Assembly (NCBI GenBank): GCA_036508135.1
Contig: DATCHW010000105.1
Coordinates: 1-11,598, forward strand
Length of the DNA stretch: 11,598 nucleotides
Direction of reading: 5' to 3'
Source of the DNA: DATCHW01 sp036508135
GTDB lineage: Bacteria > Bacteroidota > Ignavibacteria > Tepidaquicellales > Tepidaquicellaceae
Shown piece after piece: positions 1-5,859 of this stretch (position 1 is its first letter; each line of letters starts with the position of its first letter). The position numbers and the translations under genes are program-made. The notes below the pieces were generated by a model. That model was not told the DNA's origin. It ran no database searches and was given only the letters and a program-made list of their open reading frames with translations.

Positions 1-1
1 G

Positions 2-466
2 AAAACAACCAATGGAGGTATAAACTGGGGATATCAAGAAACAGTCGATACTTCATATCATTTTGGTGGAGGTGACGCGATTTACTTCATAAACTCAACA
101 TCTGGATGGATGTACGGTTCGGGAGACGGAGTTCATACAACGAATGGGGGCGGTCCGATAATATTGACAAATATTAAGAACAATAATGAAATAATTGCGA
201 AGAACTATATACTATTTCAGAACTTCCCTAACCCATTCAATGCAAAATCAAAAATAAAATATCAAATATTAATAAGTGCAGATATAAAAATAAAAATATT
301 TAGTATTGAAGGAAAAGAGATAAATACGTTAATAAATAAACATCAAAGTTATGGGATTTATGAAATTATATTGGATGGAAGTAATTTTTCAAGTGGAGTT
401 TATTTTTATTCATTAATTATTAATGAAAAAATAATTGATACTAAAAAACTTGTAATATTGAAATAG
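2..466 (+). CDS. Ycf48/BNR-repeat-like secreted protein, C-terminal part, with T9SS type A sorting domain
   Basis: The frame is open from the window edge, so this is the 3' end of a longer gene. The first ~55 residues show an Asp-box/Ycf48-like pattern: TTNGGINWGYQ, then INSTSGWMYGSGDGVHTTNGGG. This resembles the 'TTdGG.W ... GwavG..G.i..TtNGG' repeat of photosystem II stability factor-like beta-propellers, which are common in secreted proteins of this group. The last ~80 residues are a T9SS type A sorting domain: NFPNPFNAKSKIKY, a central IKIFSIEGKEI strand, FSSGVYFYSL, and a terminal KKLVILK. By family knowledge this domain directs export across the outer membrane and is then cleaved or anchored. 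The native target is unknown. It differs clearly in sequence from the two near-identical sorting domains on the minus strand, so it is not part of that duplication. An internal ATG at 110 is not the real start. Confidence 0.85.
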   Translation, partial: KTTNGGINWGYQETVDTSYHFGGGDAIYFINSTSGWMYGSGDGVHTTNGGGPIILTNIKNNNEIIAKNYILFQNFPNPFNAKSKIKYQILISADIKIKIFSIEGKEINTLINKHQSYGIYEIILDGSNFSSGVYFYSLIINEKIIDTKKLVILK

Positions 467-481
467 TCAAGGATAGTTCTT

Positions 482-576
482 AAATTAAAGGGCGGCAACG
501 CCTTAAAAGACCGTTTGCCAATGGTTTTAATTAAGGGTATACTCCTGATAGTAGGAGTTCGTCCCGCCCTTAATTT
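482..576 (+). terminator. Structured spacer element; terminator-like, possible intergenic repeat
   Basis: Just after the stop at 466, AAATTAA (482-488) plus GGGCGG (490-495) pairs with CCGCCC (564-569) plus TTAATTT (570-576). That is a 13-bp stem with one bulged A and a T-rich 3' end, as in an intrinsic terminator. Inside it are a perfect hairpin ACTCCT/AGGAGT (541-546 with 553-558) and an imperfect one around 503-530. AATTAAGGG (529-537) can instead pair perfectly with CCCTTAATT (567-575), giving a competing fold. One frame also reads as a 19-codon ORF from 521, probably by chance. Termination of the upstream gene is the simplest role. The elaborate interior suggests a repeated or folded RNA element. 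Confidence 0.45.
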
Positions 577-608
577 TTAACAAAAATTAACTTAAAAAAA
601 TTTGAAAA

Positions 609-641
609 AAGGAGGAAAATGTGAACATACAAATGCAATAA
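609..641 (+). promoter_or_regulatory. Shine-Dalgarno with start-stop or hexapeptide leader ORF
   Basis: A strong AAGGAGG (609-615) is followed within 3 nt by ATGTGA (619-624), a start codon directly joined to a stop. An overlapping GTG at 621 gives a six-codon ORF ending at 639-641. It ends exactly at the first base of the 17-bp hairpin arm at 641. It resembles a leader-peptide/attenuator layout ahead of the gene at 740, or the remains of a deleted gene's 5' end. Function is not shown. Confidence 0.3.
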
Positions 642-685
642 AAAGATTCCATCTTTTACAACTTTTTCAAAAGATGGAATCTTTT
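641..685 (+). terminator. Perfect 17-bp hairpin in the leader of the gene at 740
   Basis: The arms at 641-657 and 669-685 (AAAAGATTCCATCTTTT and its exact complement) enclose an 11-nt loop. The arms begin with A runs and end with T runs, as in a bidirectional intrinsic terminator. Only about 55 nt separate it from the ATG at 740, so it could insulate that gene or act as an attenuator. There is no free U tract beyond the stem, so efficiency is uncertain. Confidence 0.5.
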
Positions 686-739
686 GAAATAAAGTATTAA
701 AATTTTAAAAACTTTAAAACTAAAAATTAGGAGAACAAA

Positions 740-1267
740 ATGAAAATTTTCAAACATTTTATCATTTGTGCTTTACTTTCAATATCTTTTCTATCTATGT
801 TTCAAGAAGGAAATACGCAGAGTTCAAGAATGAAAGACAGGTTCTATTTGGGAGCTATAAATTATTTATGGGTAACACAAAGGAGAACAGCAACAGAACA
901 GGGATATTATCAAAACCTTTCTTACAATATGATGCAAAGCTATTGCTCACGTGCCGATACGACAAAAACCGCTGATTCATATGATGGAGGATTTTTTGGA
1001 AGTACATCTCTTTTTATTGATTGTGTTTTTAACACTATTAATTTCTGGAATACTACCTCAGGACAAAATTCTTTAATATTTGAGAGAGAAAGAGTACTGC
1101 GTGCTGCATATGGCCAGCGTTCGGATTATAGCGCATATAACTCAGGGAATATATCATACTGGAGAAGTCAATTTCCTAGTTACGGATTTGATTCGACAGA
1201 AACCGGAAATAATTTTCAGGATATTGAATTTGCAAAACTCATTACATTCATTTGTCTCCTCATTTGA
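740..1267 (+). pseudogene. Secreted protein of unknown function, 3'-truncated
   Basis: The start is well supported: AGGAGA lies at 729-734, six nt before the ATG, and the N-terminus is a clear signal peptide (MKIFKHFIICALLSISFLS, cleavage probably after residue ~26 near NTQSS). The mature part is rich in Tyr, Ser, Asn and aromatic residues (YLGAINYLW, YDGGFFGSTS, SYWRSQFPSYGF), as in surface proteins of this group. I recognise no family. From about residue 160 the frame runs into sequence that is the complement of the facing minus-strand gene's conserved coding region, and it stops shortly after (AKLITFICLLI). There is no sorting domain or other natural C-terminus. The simplest reading is a gene that lost its 3' part at a rearrangement or assembly junction near 1230-1260. 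About 160 residues are probably genuine. Confidence 0.6.
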
Positions 1268-1564
1268 TAGGGCAGGAGGATTTTCATCTTCTGAAGATTT
1301 AACTTGTATCAATGCGACATGTAAATATGTTCTCATATCTTTGAAGCCCCATACATCTCCTTTTGTTCTGCTAGCAGGCGCTAAACCCGTTATAAAATCT
1401 TTATTTATTAATAGGCTCTCAACATATTCTTCGCCTAAATCTCCTTTTTCTTTCGTAGTAAGCTCTTCCATTATTTTTGTGGCTGCTGTTTTCAAATGCT
1501 CGATTCCCTTTGAGTCTAACCATATTTGGTATATTTTTTCTATGAAATAATAAAACCATTCCAT
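1154..1564 (-). CDS. PD-(D/E)XK nuclease-fold protein, probably 3'-truncated
   Basis: The start is supported by AAGGAG about 12 nt upstream of the ATG. After an amphipathic helical N-terminus (residues 1-38), residues 39-91 carry the core pattern of a PD-(D/E)XK nuclease fold: KGDLGEEYVESLL (helix with Glu45/46), then KGDVWGF with Asp70, then HVALIQVKSS with Gln87-x-Lys89, a QxK variant of the usual ExK. This spacing suits archaeal Holliday-junction-resolvase-like and restriction-like members. After ALSNEETNEC (about 98-107) the frame runs through the complement of the plus-strand secreted-protein gene (FNILKIISGF...), so the last ~28 residues are probably not native. It follows the T9SS glycosidase gene on the same strand with a 190-nt spacer. 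Family-level function is DNA cleavage; activity of this shortened copy is doubtful. Confidence 0.6.
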   Translation of the reverse strand: MEWFYYFIEKIYQIWLDSKGIEHLKTAATKIMEELTTKEKGDLGEEYVESLLINKDFITGLAPASRTKGDVWGFKDMRTYLHVALIQVKSSEDENPPALSNEETNECNEFCKFNILKIISGFCRIKSVTRKLTSPV

Positions 1565-1609
1565 TTTTTCTTTCTCCTTCTAATTATTTAATTATAAATT
1601 TTTGAATTC

Positions 1610-1634
1610 TCCCCTCCCGAAAATCGGGAGGGGA
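1610..1634. terminator. GC-rich perfect hairpin downstream of the T9SS glycosidase
   Basis: TCCCCTCCCGA (1610-1620) pairs perfectly with TCGGGAGGGGA (1624-1634) around a 3-nt loop. It is by far the most GC-rich stretch nearby. It lies between the glycosidase stop and the Shine-Dalgarno of the nuclease-like gene. No T run follows on either strand, so it may be an mRNA-stabilising or processing hairpin, or a short palindromic repeat, rather than an intrinsic terminator. Copy B has a decayed version at 7375-7402. Confidence 0.55.
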
Positions 1635-1651
1635 ATAATGGGAAACATTTC

Positions 1652-1759
1652 TTACATCACTGTCACTTTATATTTACCGTCGGCGGTAAGGTCTTTATTG
1701 GTTACGTTAAAATATTTATCAGCAATATTGCCAAAGTCTAATACGAAAATTGTTTTATT
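1652..1759 (-). other. 35-codon open tail in +1 frame after a T9SS gene (copy A)
   Basis: Overlapping the stop of the glycosidase gene, the +1 frame reads NKTIFVLDFGNIADKYF, continues NVTNKDLTADGKYKVTVM, then stops. It has no start codon of its own. Copy B (7423-7530) keeps the same length, frame and pattern. Substitutions are mostly conservative (V/L, M/L, F/I) or polar-for-polar (D/N, K/E). It could be the fossil 3' end of another gene carried in the cassette, or a frameshift extension of the T9SS protein. The sequence alone does not decide. Confidence 0.45.
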
Positions 1760-3533
1760 TTAATAATATCATTTTTTTCATTTCAACAAATTCATCTGTT
1801 ATTAATTTATAAAAGTATACTCCACTCGAAAAAGATGATGCGTCGAATACTGCTTCATAAGTTCCGGGTTTCAGTGATTCGTTTACGAGTGTTTGAACTT
1901 CGCGACCCAAAACGTCATATACAATAATTTTTATATCACTTAATTTTGCAACATTAAATTTTATGTTCGTTGTTGGGTTAAACGGATTCGGGTAGTTTTG
2001 ATCCAAGAAAAATTGATCGGGAATTGTGGATATATCGTTAATGTTAATTGGCAATCCTTTCGTCGCTGTTATTGTCATTATTGAATACTTTGGCATTAAC
2101 ACAATTCGAACATTTACAACAGTATCAATTGGTTTTATATTGTTACCGTTATCATTGTTATCAATAAAAGAATTTGCATTCATAGTTGATACAGCAAATT
2201 TATTATATGTTGAATCTAAATTAATCATTACAATTCCAACAATATCAGACATATTTACCAAGCAATATGTAATTGTATCTCTTGAACGACTTGTTATTGA
2301 TGTATAATAAGGAATATTATACATACTATCTAATGACCCCGTTGAATCATTTAAATGATTTATTCCGGTATTCCATGCAGAACCATAAGTATTAAAACTA
2401 TTTCCATCAAATGTATAACTTAATAAAGAATCTTTCATTTTGCTTAGCATTTTTACTGCGTTGGAAATAGGTGTATTATAATTATAATTATTTATACAAT
2501 TATATCCATCATAAATTGGAGTTGGTGGATATGTGTCTTTTCCAAATTGATGGAAAGCAAAATATCCTACATTTCTTCTTGTCATATAGCAATACGTATT
2601 TGCAAACACTAATGCATTACCCATTCCTTTCCTAAATTGCACGGTATATAATACATCTGGCGTTTGAGTATATTCTGTACATATAATCTTAATATTTCGA
2701 TTTCCGACTGCTATGCTTAGTAAATCTATCAGACCATTATAGCTATCATATCCAAAACTAAAAGCAGATACATAACCTGTATCTATACTCTTCCCGGTAG
2801 ATAAAAGACGATTATAACTAATTGCCCCATTATTATTATAACGTGCAGCATATAAGTGAAAGGATATTGCATCTACTTGTGTAATGGGAGGTTGATATAA
2901 ACTATCAATTAACTGTTTAGTCCATTTAAATCCTGTCGGAACTGGATTGTTCCAATCAGCCGCACTTCCTTCCCATGCACCTATAATAATCTTAGCAGAT
3001 GTATTAATACTATCTCTTATAACCTTGGCATACTGCCGAACACGCCTCATATATGAAGTATCAGATTGAAATGGATTGTAACCTAAGTTATAATAATATG
3101 TCCAAGGTTCATTACCTAATTCGAACCATTGTATTTTATTACTCGAGAAATATGAATTTAAAAAACTTAATTTACTTTTAAGTTGAGTCGGATTTATTTC
3201 TATTGGTACTAATAAAACTATTTCTCGATTAATTGCCAAACTAGAATCAATTGTTTTTCTTAAATTATTTTGCTGAGTCGTATTCAAATTGGCAGATAGA
3301 GTTAATCTAAGAAAATTCCCAAACCTTGTATTAGATTGGAATACCGGATCAGCCCAATTCACATCTTGGTTTTGATTATCAATATCATCAGGTGTAGTAC
3401 TAAAACCAACTTTAGTAACTAAACCAATTGGGTTAGAATCACTATTCGAAAGTGTTAATACTTGTGACAAACTTTCCTTTACAAATTGAAAAAAAAATAT
3501 AATTACAATTAGAACAAATATAAATTTTTTCAT
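1755..3533 (-). CDS. Clan GH-A-like glycoside hydrolase with T9SS type A sorting domain
   Basis: The 592-aa protein starts with a signal peptide (hydrophobic residues ~4-17, cleavage near SLSQ, residues 21-24). Residues ~35-370 look like a TIM-barrel glycosidase of clan GH-A: WFELGNEPW carries the Asn-Glu-Pro acid/base signature (Glu142), SFHLYA supplies a barrel His (His226), and KIICTEYT has a Glu (Glu287) placed as nucleophile. Glu spacing and the LGNEP wording are closest in style to GH39/GH51 enzymes such as alpha-L-arabinofuranosidases; the exact family and substrate cannot be set by eye. Residues ~375-490 are probably a beta-sandwich accessory domain. The last ~80 residues are the sorting domain, so the enzyme is predicted to be exported through T9SS and act on extracellular polysaccharide. 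No Shine-Dalgarno is seen. Its 3' end belongs to the block shared with the gene at 7526-9043. Confidence 0.75.
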   Translation of the reverse strand: MKKFIFVLIVIIFFFQFVKESLSQVLTLSNSDSNPIGLVTKVGFSTTPDDIDNQNQDVNWADPVFQSNTRFGNFLRLTLSANLNTTQQNNLRKTIDSSLAINREIVLLVPIEINPTQLKSKLSFLNSYFSSNKIQWFELGNEPWTYYYNLGYNPFQSDTSYMRRVRQYAKVIRDSINTSAKIIIGAWEGSAADWNNPVPTGFKWTKQLIDSLYQPPITQVDAISFHLYAARYNNNGAISYNRLLSTGKSIDTGYVSAFSFGYDSYNGLIDLLSIAVGNRNIKIICTEYTQTPDVLYTVQFRKGMGNALVFANTYCYMTRRNVGYFAFHQFGKDTYPPTPIYDGYNCINNYNYNTPISNAVKMLSKMKDSLLSYTFDGNSFNTYGSAWNTGINHLNDSTGSLDSMYNIPYYTSITSRSRDTITYCLVNMSDIVGIVMINLDSTYNKFAVSTMNANSFIDNNDNGNNIKPIDTVVNVRIVLMPKYSIMTITATKGLPININDISTIPDQFFLDQNYPNPFNPTTNIKFNVAKLSDIKIIVYDVLGREVQTLVNESLKPGTYEAVFDASSFSSGVYFYKLITDEFVEMKKMILLK

Positions 3534-3563
3534 AATATATTTAATATTTTAAGTTTTTAATTT

Positions 3564-3581
3564 CCTCCCATTGCGGGGAGG
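3564..3581. other. Short GC-rich hairpin upstream of the glycosidase gene
   Basis: CCTCCC (3564-3569) pairs with GGGAGG (3576-3581) around a 6-nt loop, about 30 nt upstream of the minus-strand start at 3533. It resembles the 1610-1634 hairpin in core sequence (CCTCCC...GGGAGG) and may be a related short palindrome. The rest of the spacer 3534-3728 is AT-rich, apart from a possible small ORF. Confidence 0.3.
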
Positions 3582-3623
3582 GTAGTGTTTATTAAATGTT
3601 AATTTAAGATTTGGTTTTTGTAT

Positions 3624-3722
3624 TTATTTAGTCATTCCTTCTTCATGTTTTTTTTCTTTTCTTAATTTACTTATTCTGTTTTGGTTTTGCAATTGTTTTG
3701 TATACTGTGCAATAGATATCAT
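3624..3722 (-). CDS. Possible 32-aa basic small protein
   Basis: An ATG at 3722 lies just six nt past the stop of the AMIN-like gene and opens 32 codons: MISIAQYTKQLQNQNRI followed by SKLRKEKKHEEGMTK. The product would be a charged, Lys/Gln-rich amphipathic helix. Position right behind a stop suggests translational coupling, but no Shine-Dalgarno is evident and such short AT-rich ORFs arise by chance. It is listed because nothing else explains the spacer. Confidence 0.2.
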   Translation of the reverse strand: MISIAQYTKQLQNQNRISKLRKEKKHEEGMTK

Positions 3723-3728
3723 TATAAC

Positions 3729-4202
3729 CTATCTGAATTTCATGACTACGTATTTATAGTTTCCGCTATTATATGTATATGTCCCTCGATAAGATACGTT
3801 CGACCTGTAGCCGACAACTAGGCTTACTTTCCCCTCGAACTGCTGTATCATTTTCAGCCCATTAATTTTCCTGCCGGGAATAATGTGAACGTTGTTTGCA
3901 CTTACACACATCCAGCCTACGTTAGAAAAAGTGATTTGCCTGAATTTGCTTCCTGAAACTGTTATAATTTCACCGGAAGGGTCAAAGTCGAAAGGCGGGG
4001 ATACACTGTTAACACTATATGTGAACCCGGTCGGGCGATTAAATATAAACACTGCATATTCATACAAACCCACTTTTGTATTCTTGTATCTTGCAAGAGT
4101 ATTTGCATCCACACATTGCGCACCTTGTGCAAAAATTTTAGACTGCGTAAAAGCAGATACTAAAAACAAACAGATAAAAATAATTTTTGTAAACCTTAGC
4201 AT
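3729..4202 (-). CDS. Secreted AMIN-like domain protein
   Basis: The start is supported by AAAGGAG upstream. Residues 1-25 are a signal peptide (IIFICLFLVSAF ... KIFAQ). The remaining ~130 residues follow the layout I know from AMIN-like domains: a first beta pair (YEYAVFIFNRPTGFTYSV), a DPSGEIITVSGSKFRQITF segment, then an FEGKVSLVVGYRS motif matching the 'FEG.V...iG' signature, and a final strand KYVVMKFR. AMIN and AMIN-like domains are periplasmic beta-sandwiches tied to cell-wall or secretin targeting. The family call is by pattern only. It follows the beta-barrel gene by 35 nt and is probably co-transcribed with it and with the 109-aa gene. It carries no T9SS sorting domain, so a periplasmic role is likely. 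Confidence 0.6.
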   Translation of the reverse strand: MLRFTKIIFICLFLVSAFTQSKIFAQGAQCVDANTLARYKNTKVGLYEYAVFIFNRPTGFTYSVNSVSPPFDFDPSGEIITVSGSKFRQITFSNVGWMCVSANNVHIIPGRKINGLKMIQQFEGKVSLVVGYRSNVSYRGTYTYNSGNYKYVVMKFR

Positions 4203-4237
4203 TTTGTACTCCTTTAATTAATATTTAAAATGTTTTT

Positions 4238-5386
4238 TTATTGAATTCTTAGTCCTACGCTTAAGTCAGATTCTTTCTTGAAAAGCGGCGGCAGTTCACC
4301 GTTAACCCACTTTGCAATTAAAAATAAATTTGCAGATAGTTTTTGCTCAATTGTTGCCTCGATAAATGAACGGGGTTTGTAACCATTCTGGTAATATGCG
4401 ACTCCGTATAGTCTCAGATACTGCCCTTTGAGCATAGGAATATCCCAAGCGCCGTGCAGTGCAAAGCGGAAATAATTTGAATCGGTATATTTTGTATTCT
4501 TTACAAATTGAGCTTCGGGAGCTAATATAATTCCGTAACTCGGGTCATCTTCATTTCCTGTAAGTATTCTGGCAAATTCACCGGAATATGGAACTATACT
4601 GCTAAGCACGAAACTCCCCGTAAGATTTGTTTGTTTGAAATCCTGCGGATGTTCAGTTCCGATTTTACCCGATAAACCAAAAAACTTAAATTTACCTACG
4701 TTAGTAAAAAGAAAATCGTAACCGAAATTTAGTTTTATACTGTTCAGGGAATTTGAATCCGGTTTGGAGGAAAAATATCCTTTGGCAGAGAGTTTAAGCT
4801 GTCCCGAAAATCCCTTGTTGTAATGAAGTTCAAAGTTTCTATCAATTGAAAAGTCGAGCCGTTGAGGTTTATCCTTATCCAGAGCAGGTTTCATATCAAT
4901 ATTAAACTTGACCGGTTCAGTATAATTTTCAATAAAATCTAAATTGGTATCATCAATTTTCAAAGTAAGTTTTACATTCTTAAGCGTACCCGTTCCTTTT
5001 ATCTCTGAAATCTTATACATATATGTCACTTTTAAACCGGAAGAATCAATATCTATTTTATCAGGAATTGTTCTTTCTTTTTTTTGTCCATCGAAAGAAA
5101 AAACGAAGAACGCTTTGTCAGTTTTATATTTTTCAATATATTCACGCATCATTTTTTGTGAAGAATACTTTTGAAAAACACTGACATAACCATTCGCCGT
5201 GTCAATATAATATTCGTTCATTTTTAACTCCTTCTCTTGAGAGTATCCGACTGAGGATAAAAACGAGAAGGCAAATACAAAGATTAAAATATATTTAATT
5301 AAAAATCCCGGTTTTATTGATTTTTCCCGATTCGCTTCGTTCATCGGGACTCCCGCAAAATGTCTTTCGCCATTATTAGTTAGCAT
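4238..5386 (-). CDS. Predicted outer-membrane beta-barrel protein
   Basis: The ATG at 5386 overlaps the end of the preceding gene by 11 nt, and AAGGAGG sits ideally before it inside that gene, so the two are translationally coupled. A hydrophobic signal core (IKYILIFVFAFSFLSS) does not begin until about residue 29. The extra N-terminal stretch is encoded by a short palindromic repeat (5325-5355) that seems inserted in frame. After cleavage near GYSQ, residues ~50-165 form a soluble part and residues ~175-382 alternate polar and hydrophobic residues in strand-length runs (KLNFGYDFLFTNV, FRFALHGAWDI, QYLRLYGVAYYQNG, LSVGLRIQ), typical of a barrel. The final residue is Gln rather than the usual aromatic. 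Function is unknown; with the AMIN-like partner an envelope role is likely. Confidence 0.65.
   Translation of the reverse strand: MLTNNGERHFAGVPMNEANREKSIKPGFLIKYILIFVFAFSFLSSVGYSQEKELKMNEYYIDTANGYVSVFQKYSSQKMMREYIEKYKTDKAFFVFSFDGQKKERTIPDKIDIDSSGLKVTYMYKISEIKGTGTLKNVKLTLKIDDTNLDFIENYTEPVKFNIDMKPALDKDKPQRLDFSIDRNFELHYNKGFSGQLKLSAKGYFSSKPDSNSLNSIKLNFGYDFLFTNVGKFKFFGLSGKIGTEHPQDFKQTNLTGSFVLSSIVPYSGEFARILTGNEDDPSYGIILAPEAQFVKNTKYTDSNYFRFALHGAWDIPMLKGQYLRLYGVAYYQNGYKPRSFIEATIEQKLSANLFLIAKWVNGELPPLFKKESDLSVGLRIQ
5325..5355. repeat. REP-like palindrome inside a signal-peptide coding region
   Basis: TCCCGAT (5325-5331) pairs with ATCGGGA (5343-5349) around an 11-nt loop, and CGGGACTCCCG (5345-5355) is a second overlapping palindrome. 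On the minus strand it encodes GVPMNEANREK between the start at 5386 and the hydrophobic signal core. GC-rich nested palindromes of this kind in AT-rich DNA look like a dispersed REP-type repeat. Copy number in the genome cannot be seen here. Confidence 0.45.
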
Positions 5387-5705
5387 TTTTTCCTCCTTGT
5401 TCTTTTAATGCAGAAATAATTGCGTGCTCGACAGAATCGAGATAGTCAATAACATAATCCACAGTTTTATCTTTTCTTGCTTTAAGAAAATCACCGTCGA
5501 ATCCGGCAATATTCACAGAAACACAGGATAGAAGTTTTTGAGCAAAAACTCTGTACAGGTTCGTTCCCGGTAAATTAGGATTTGTATCGAGGTTCAGCTC
5601 GCTGATTTTCTTGTTGAGAATCACATCATCGCTTGTATTAGCACCGAACGAACAAAATTCTCTGATTTCTTTTAACGCTTTTTCTTTCAATTTAGGATTA
5701 AACAT
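5376..5705 (-). CDS. Hypothetical 109-aa cytoplasmic protein, first gene of a three-gene operon
   Basis: AAGGAG precedes the ATG at a good distance. The product is soluble with no signal peptide and is mainly helical: an N-terminal helix (NPKLKEKALKEIREFCSF), a short loop rich in Asn/Asp (LNLDTNPNLPGTN), then helices FAQKLLSC and VDYVIDYLDSVEHAIISAL. I do not recognise the family. The helix-loop-helix size faintly recalls carrier-protein-like folds, but no DSL attachment motif is present. Its last codons contain the ribosome-binding site of the next gene, so its translation likely drives the barrel protein. Upstream 5706-5859 is a gene-free spacer where I see nothing further. Confidence 0.65.
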   Translation of the reverse strand: MFNPKLKEKALKEIREFCSFGANTSDDVILNKKISELNLDTNPNLPGTNLYRVFAQKLLSCVSVNIAGFDGDFLKARKDKTVDYVIDYLDSVEHAIISALKEQGGKNAN

Positions 5706-5859
5706 TTTTTTACTCCTTATTTAAGTTTTATGAAAAAATTCTTTTGTTGTACTCAGGTTTCGAAGACTAACTTTTCTACATTCACATAGAATTATTTAAT
5801 GCGTTTGCAAATATTTCTACATCAACCTTTGAGTGAAAATAATGAAAACATGCTCTAAA

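Larger units (their letters stand above)
1575..1997 (-). repeat. Shared 3' cassette, copy A (sorting domain + tail + hairpin + RBS leader)
   Basis: This stretch aligns by eye, largely collinearly, with 7346-7768. Read on the minus strand it holds the T9SS sorting-domain codons from NYPNPFNPTT to KKMILLK, the stop, an open +1-frame tail, a hairpin, and the AGAAGGAGA leader of the next gene. Identity is highest across the sorting domain and stop (for example 1760-1786 against 7531-7557) and falls off past the hairpin. The genes flanking the two copies are unrelated, so the block has moved or been homogenised independently of them. Confidence 0.7.

Noticed and set aside
482..576. tRNA-like cloverleaf reading of the structured spacer
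   Set aside because: The closing stem and three hairpins suggest a cloverleaf, and a GTTCG occurs near the T-arm position. However, there is no proper 5-bp T stem with 7-nt loop, no anticodon arm with a normal loop, and the acceptor stem has a bulge.
521..580. 19-codon plus-strand ORF inside the structured spacer
   Set aside because: It lacks a ribosome-binding site and lies entirely inside paired RNA; its hydrophobic reading is better explained by the structure.
1080..1550. 156-codon plus-strand ORF
   Set aside because: It overlaps the secreted-protein gene in another frame and is the complement of the nuclease-like gene, whose motifs and ribosome-binding site support the minus strand.
1610..1634. 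Classic intrinsic terminator
   Set aside because: The stem is ideal, but no T run follows on either strand, so it is recorded as a hairpin of uncertain role.
3892..4221. 109-codon plus-strand ORF
   Set aside because: It is the antisense of the AMIN-like gene, which has a signal peptide, ribosome-binding site and family motifs.
5376..5705. Acyl-carrier-like protein
   Set aside because: Size and helices fit loosely, but no DSL phosphopantetheine motif is present and no partner biosynthetic gene is nearby.
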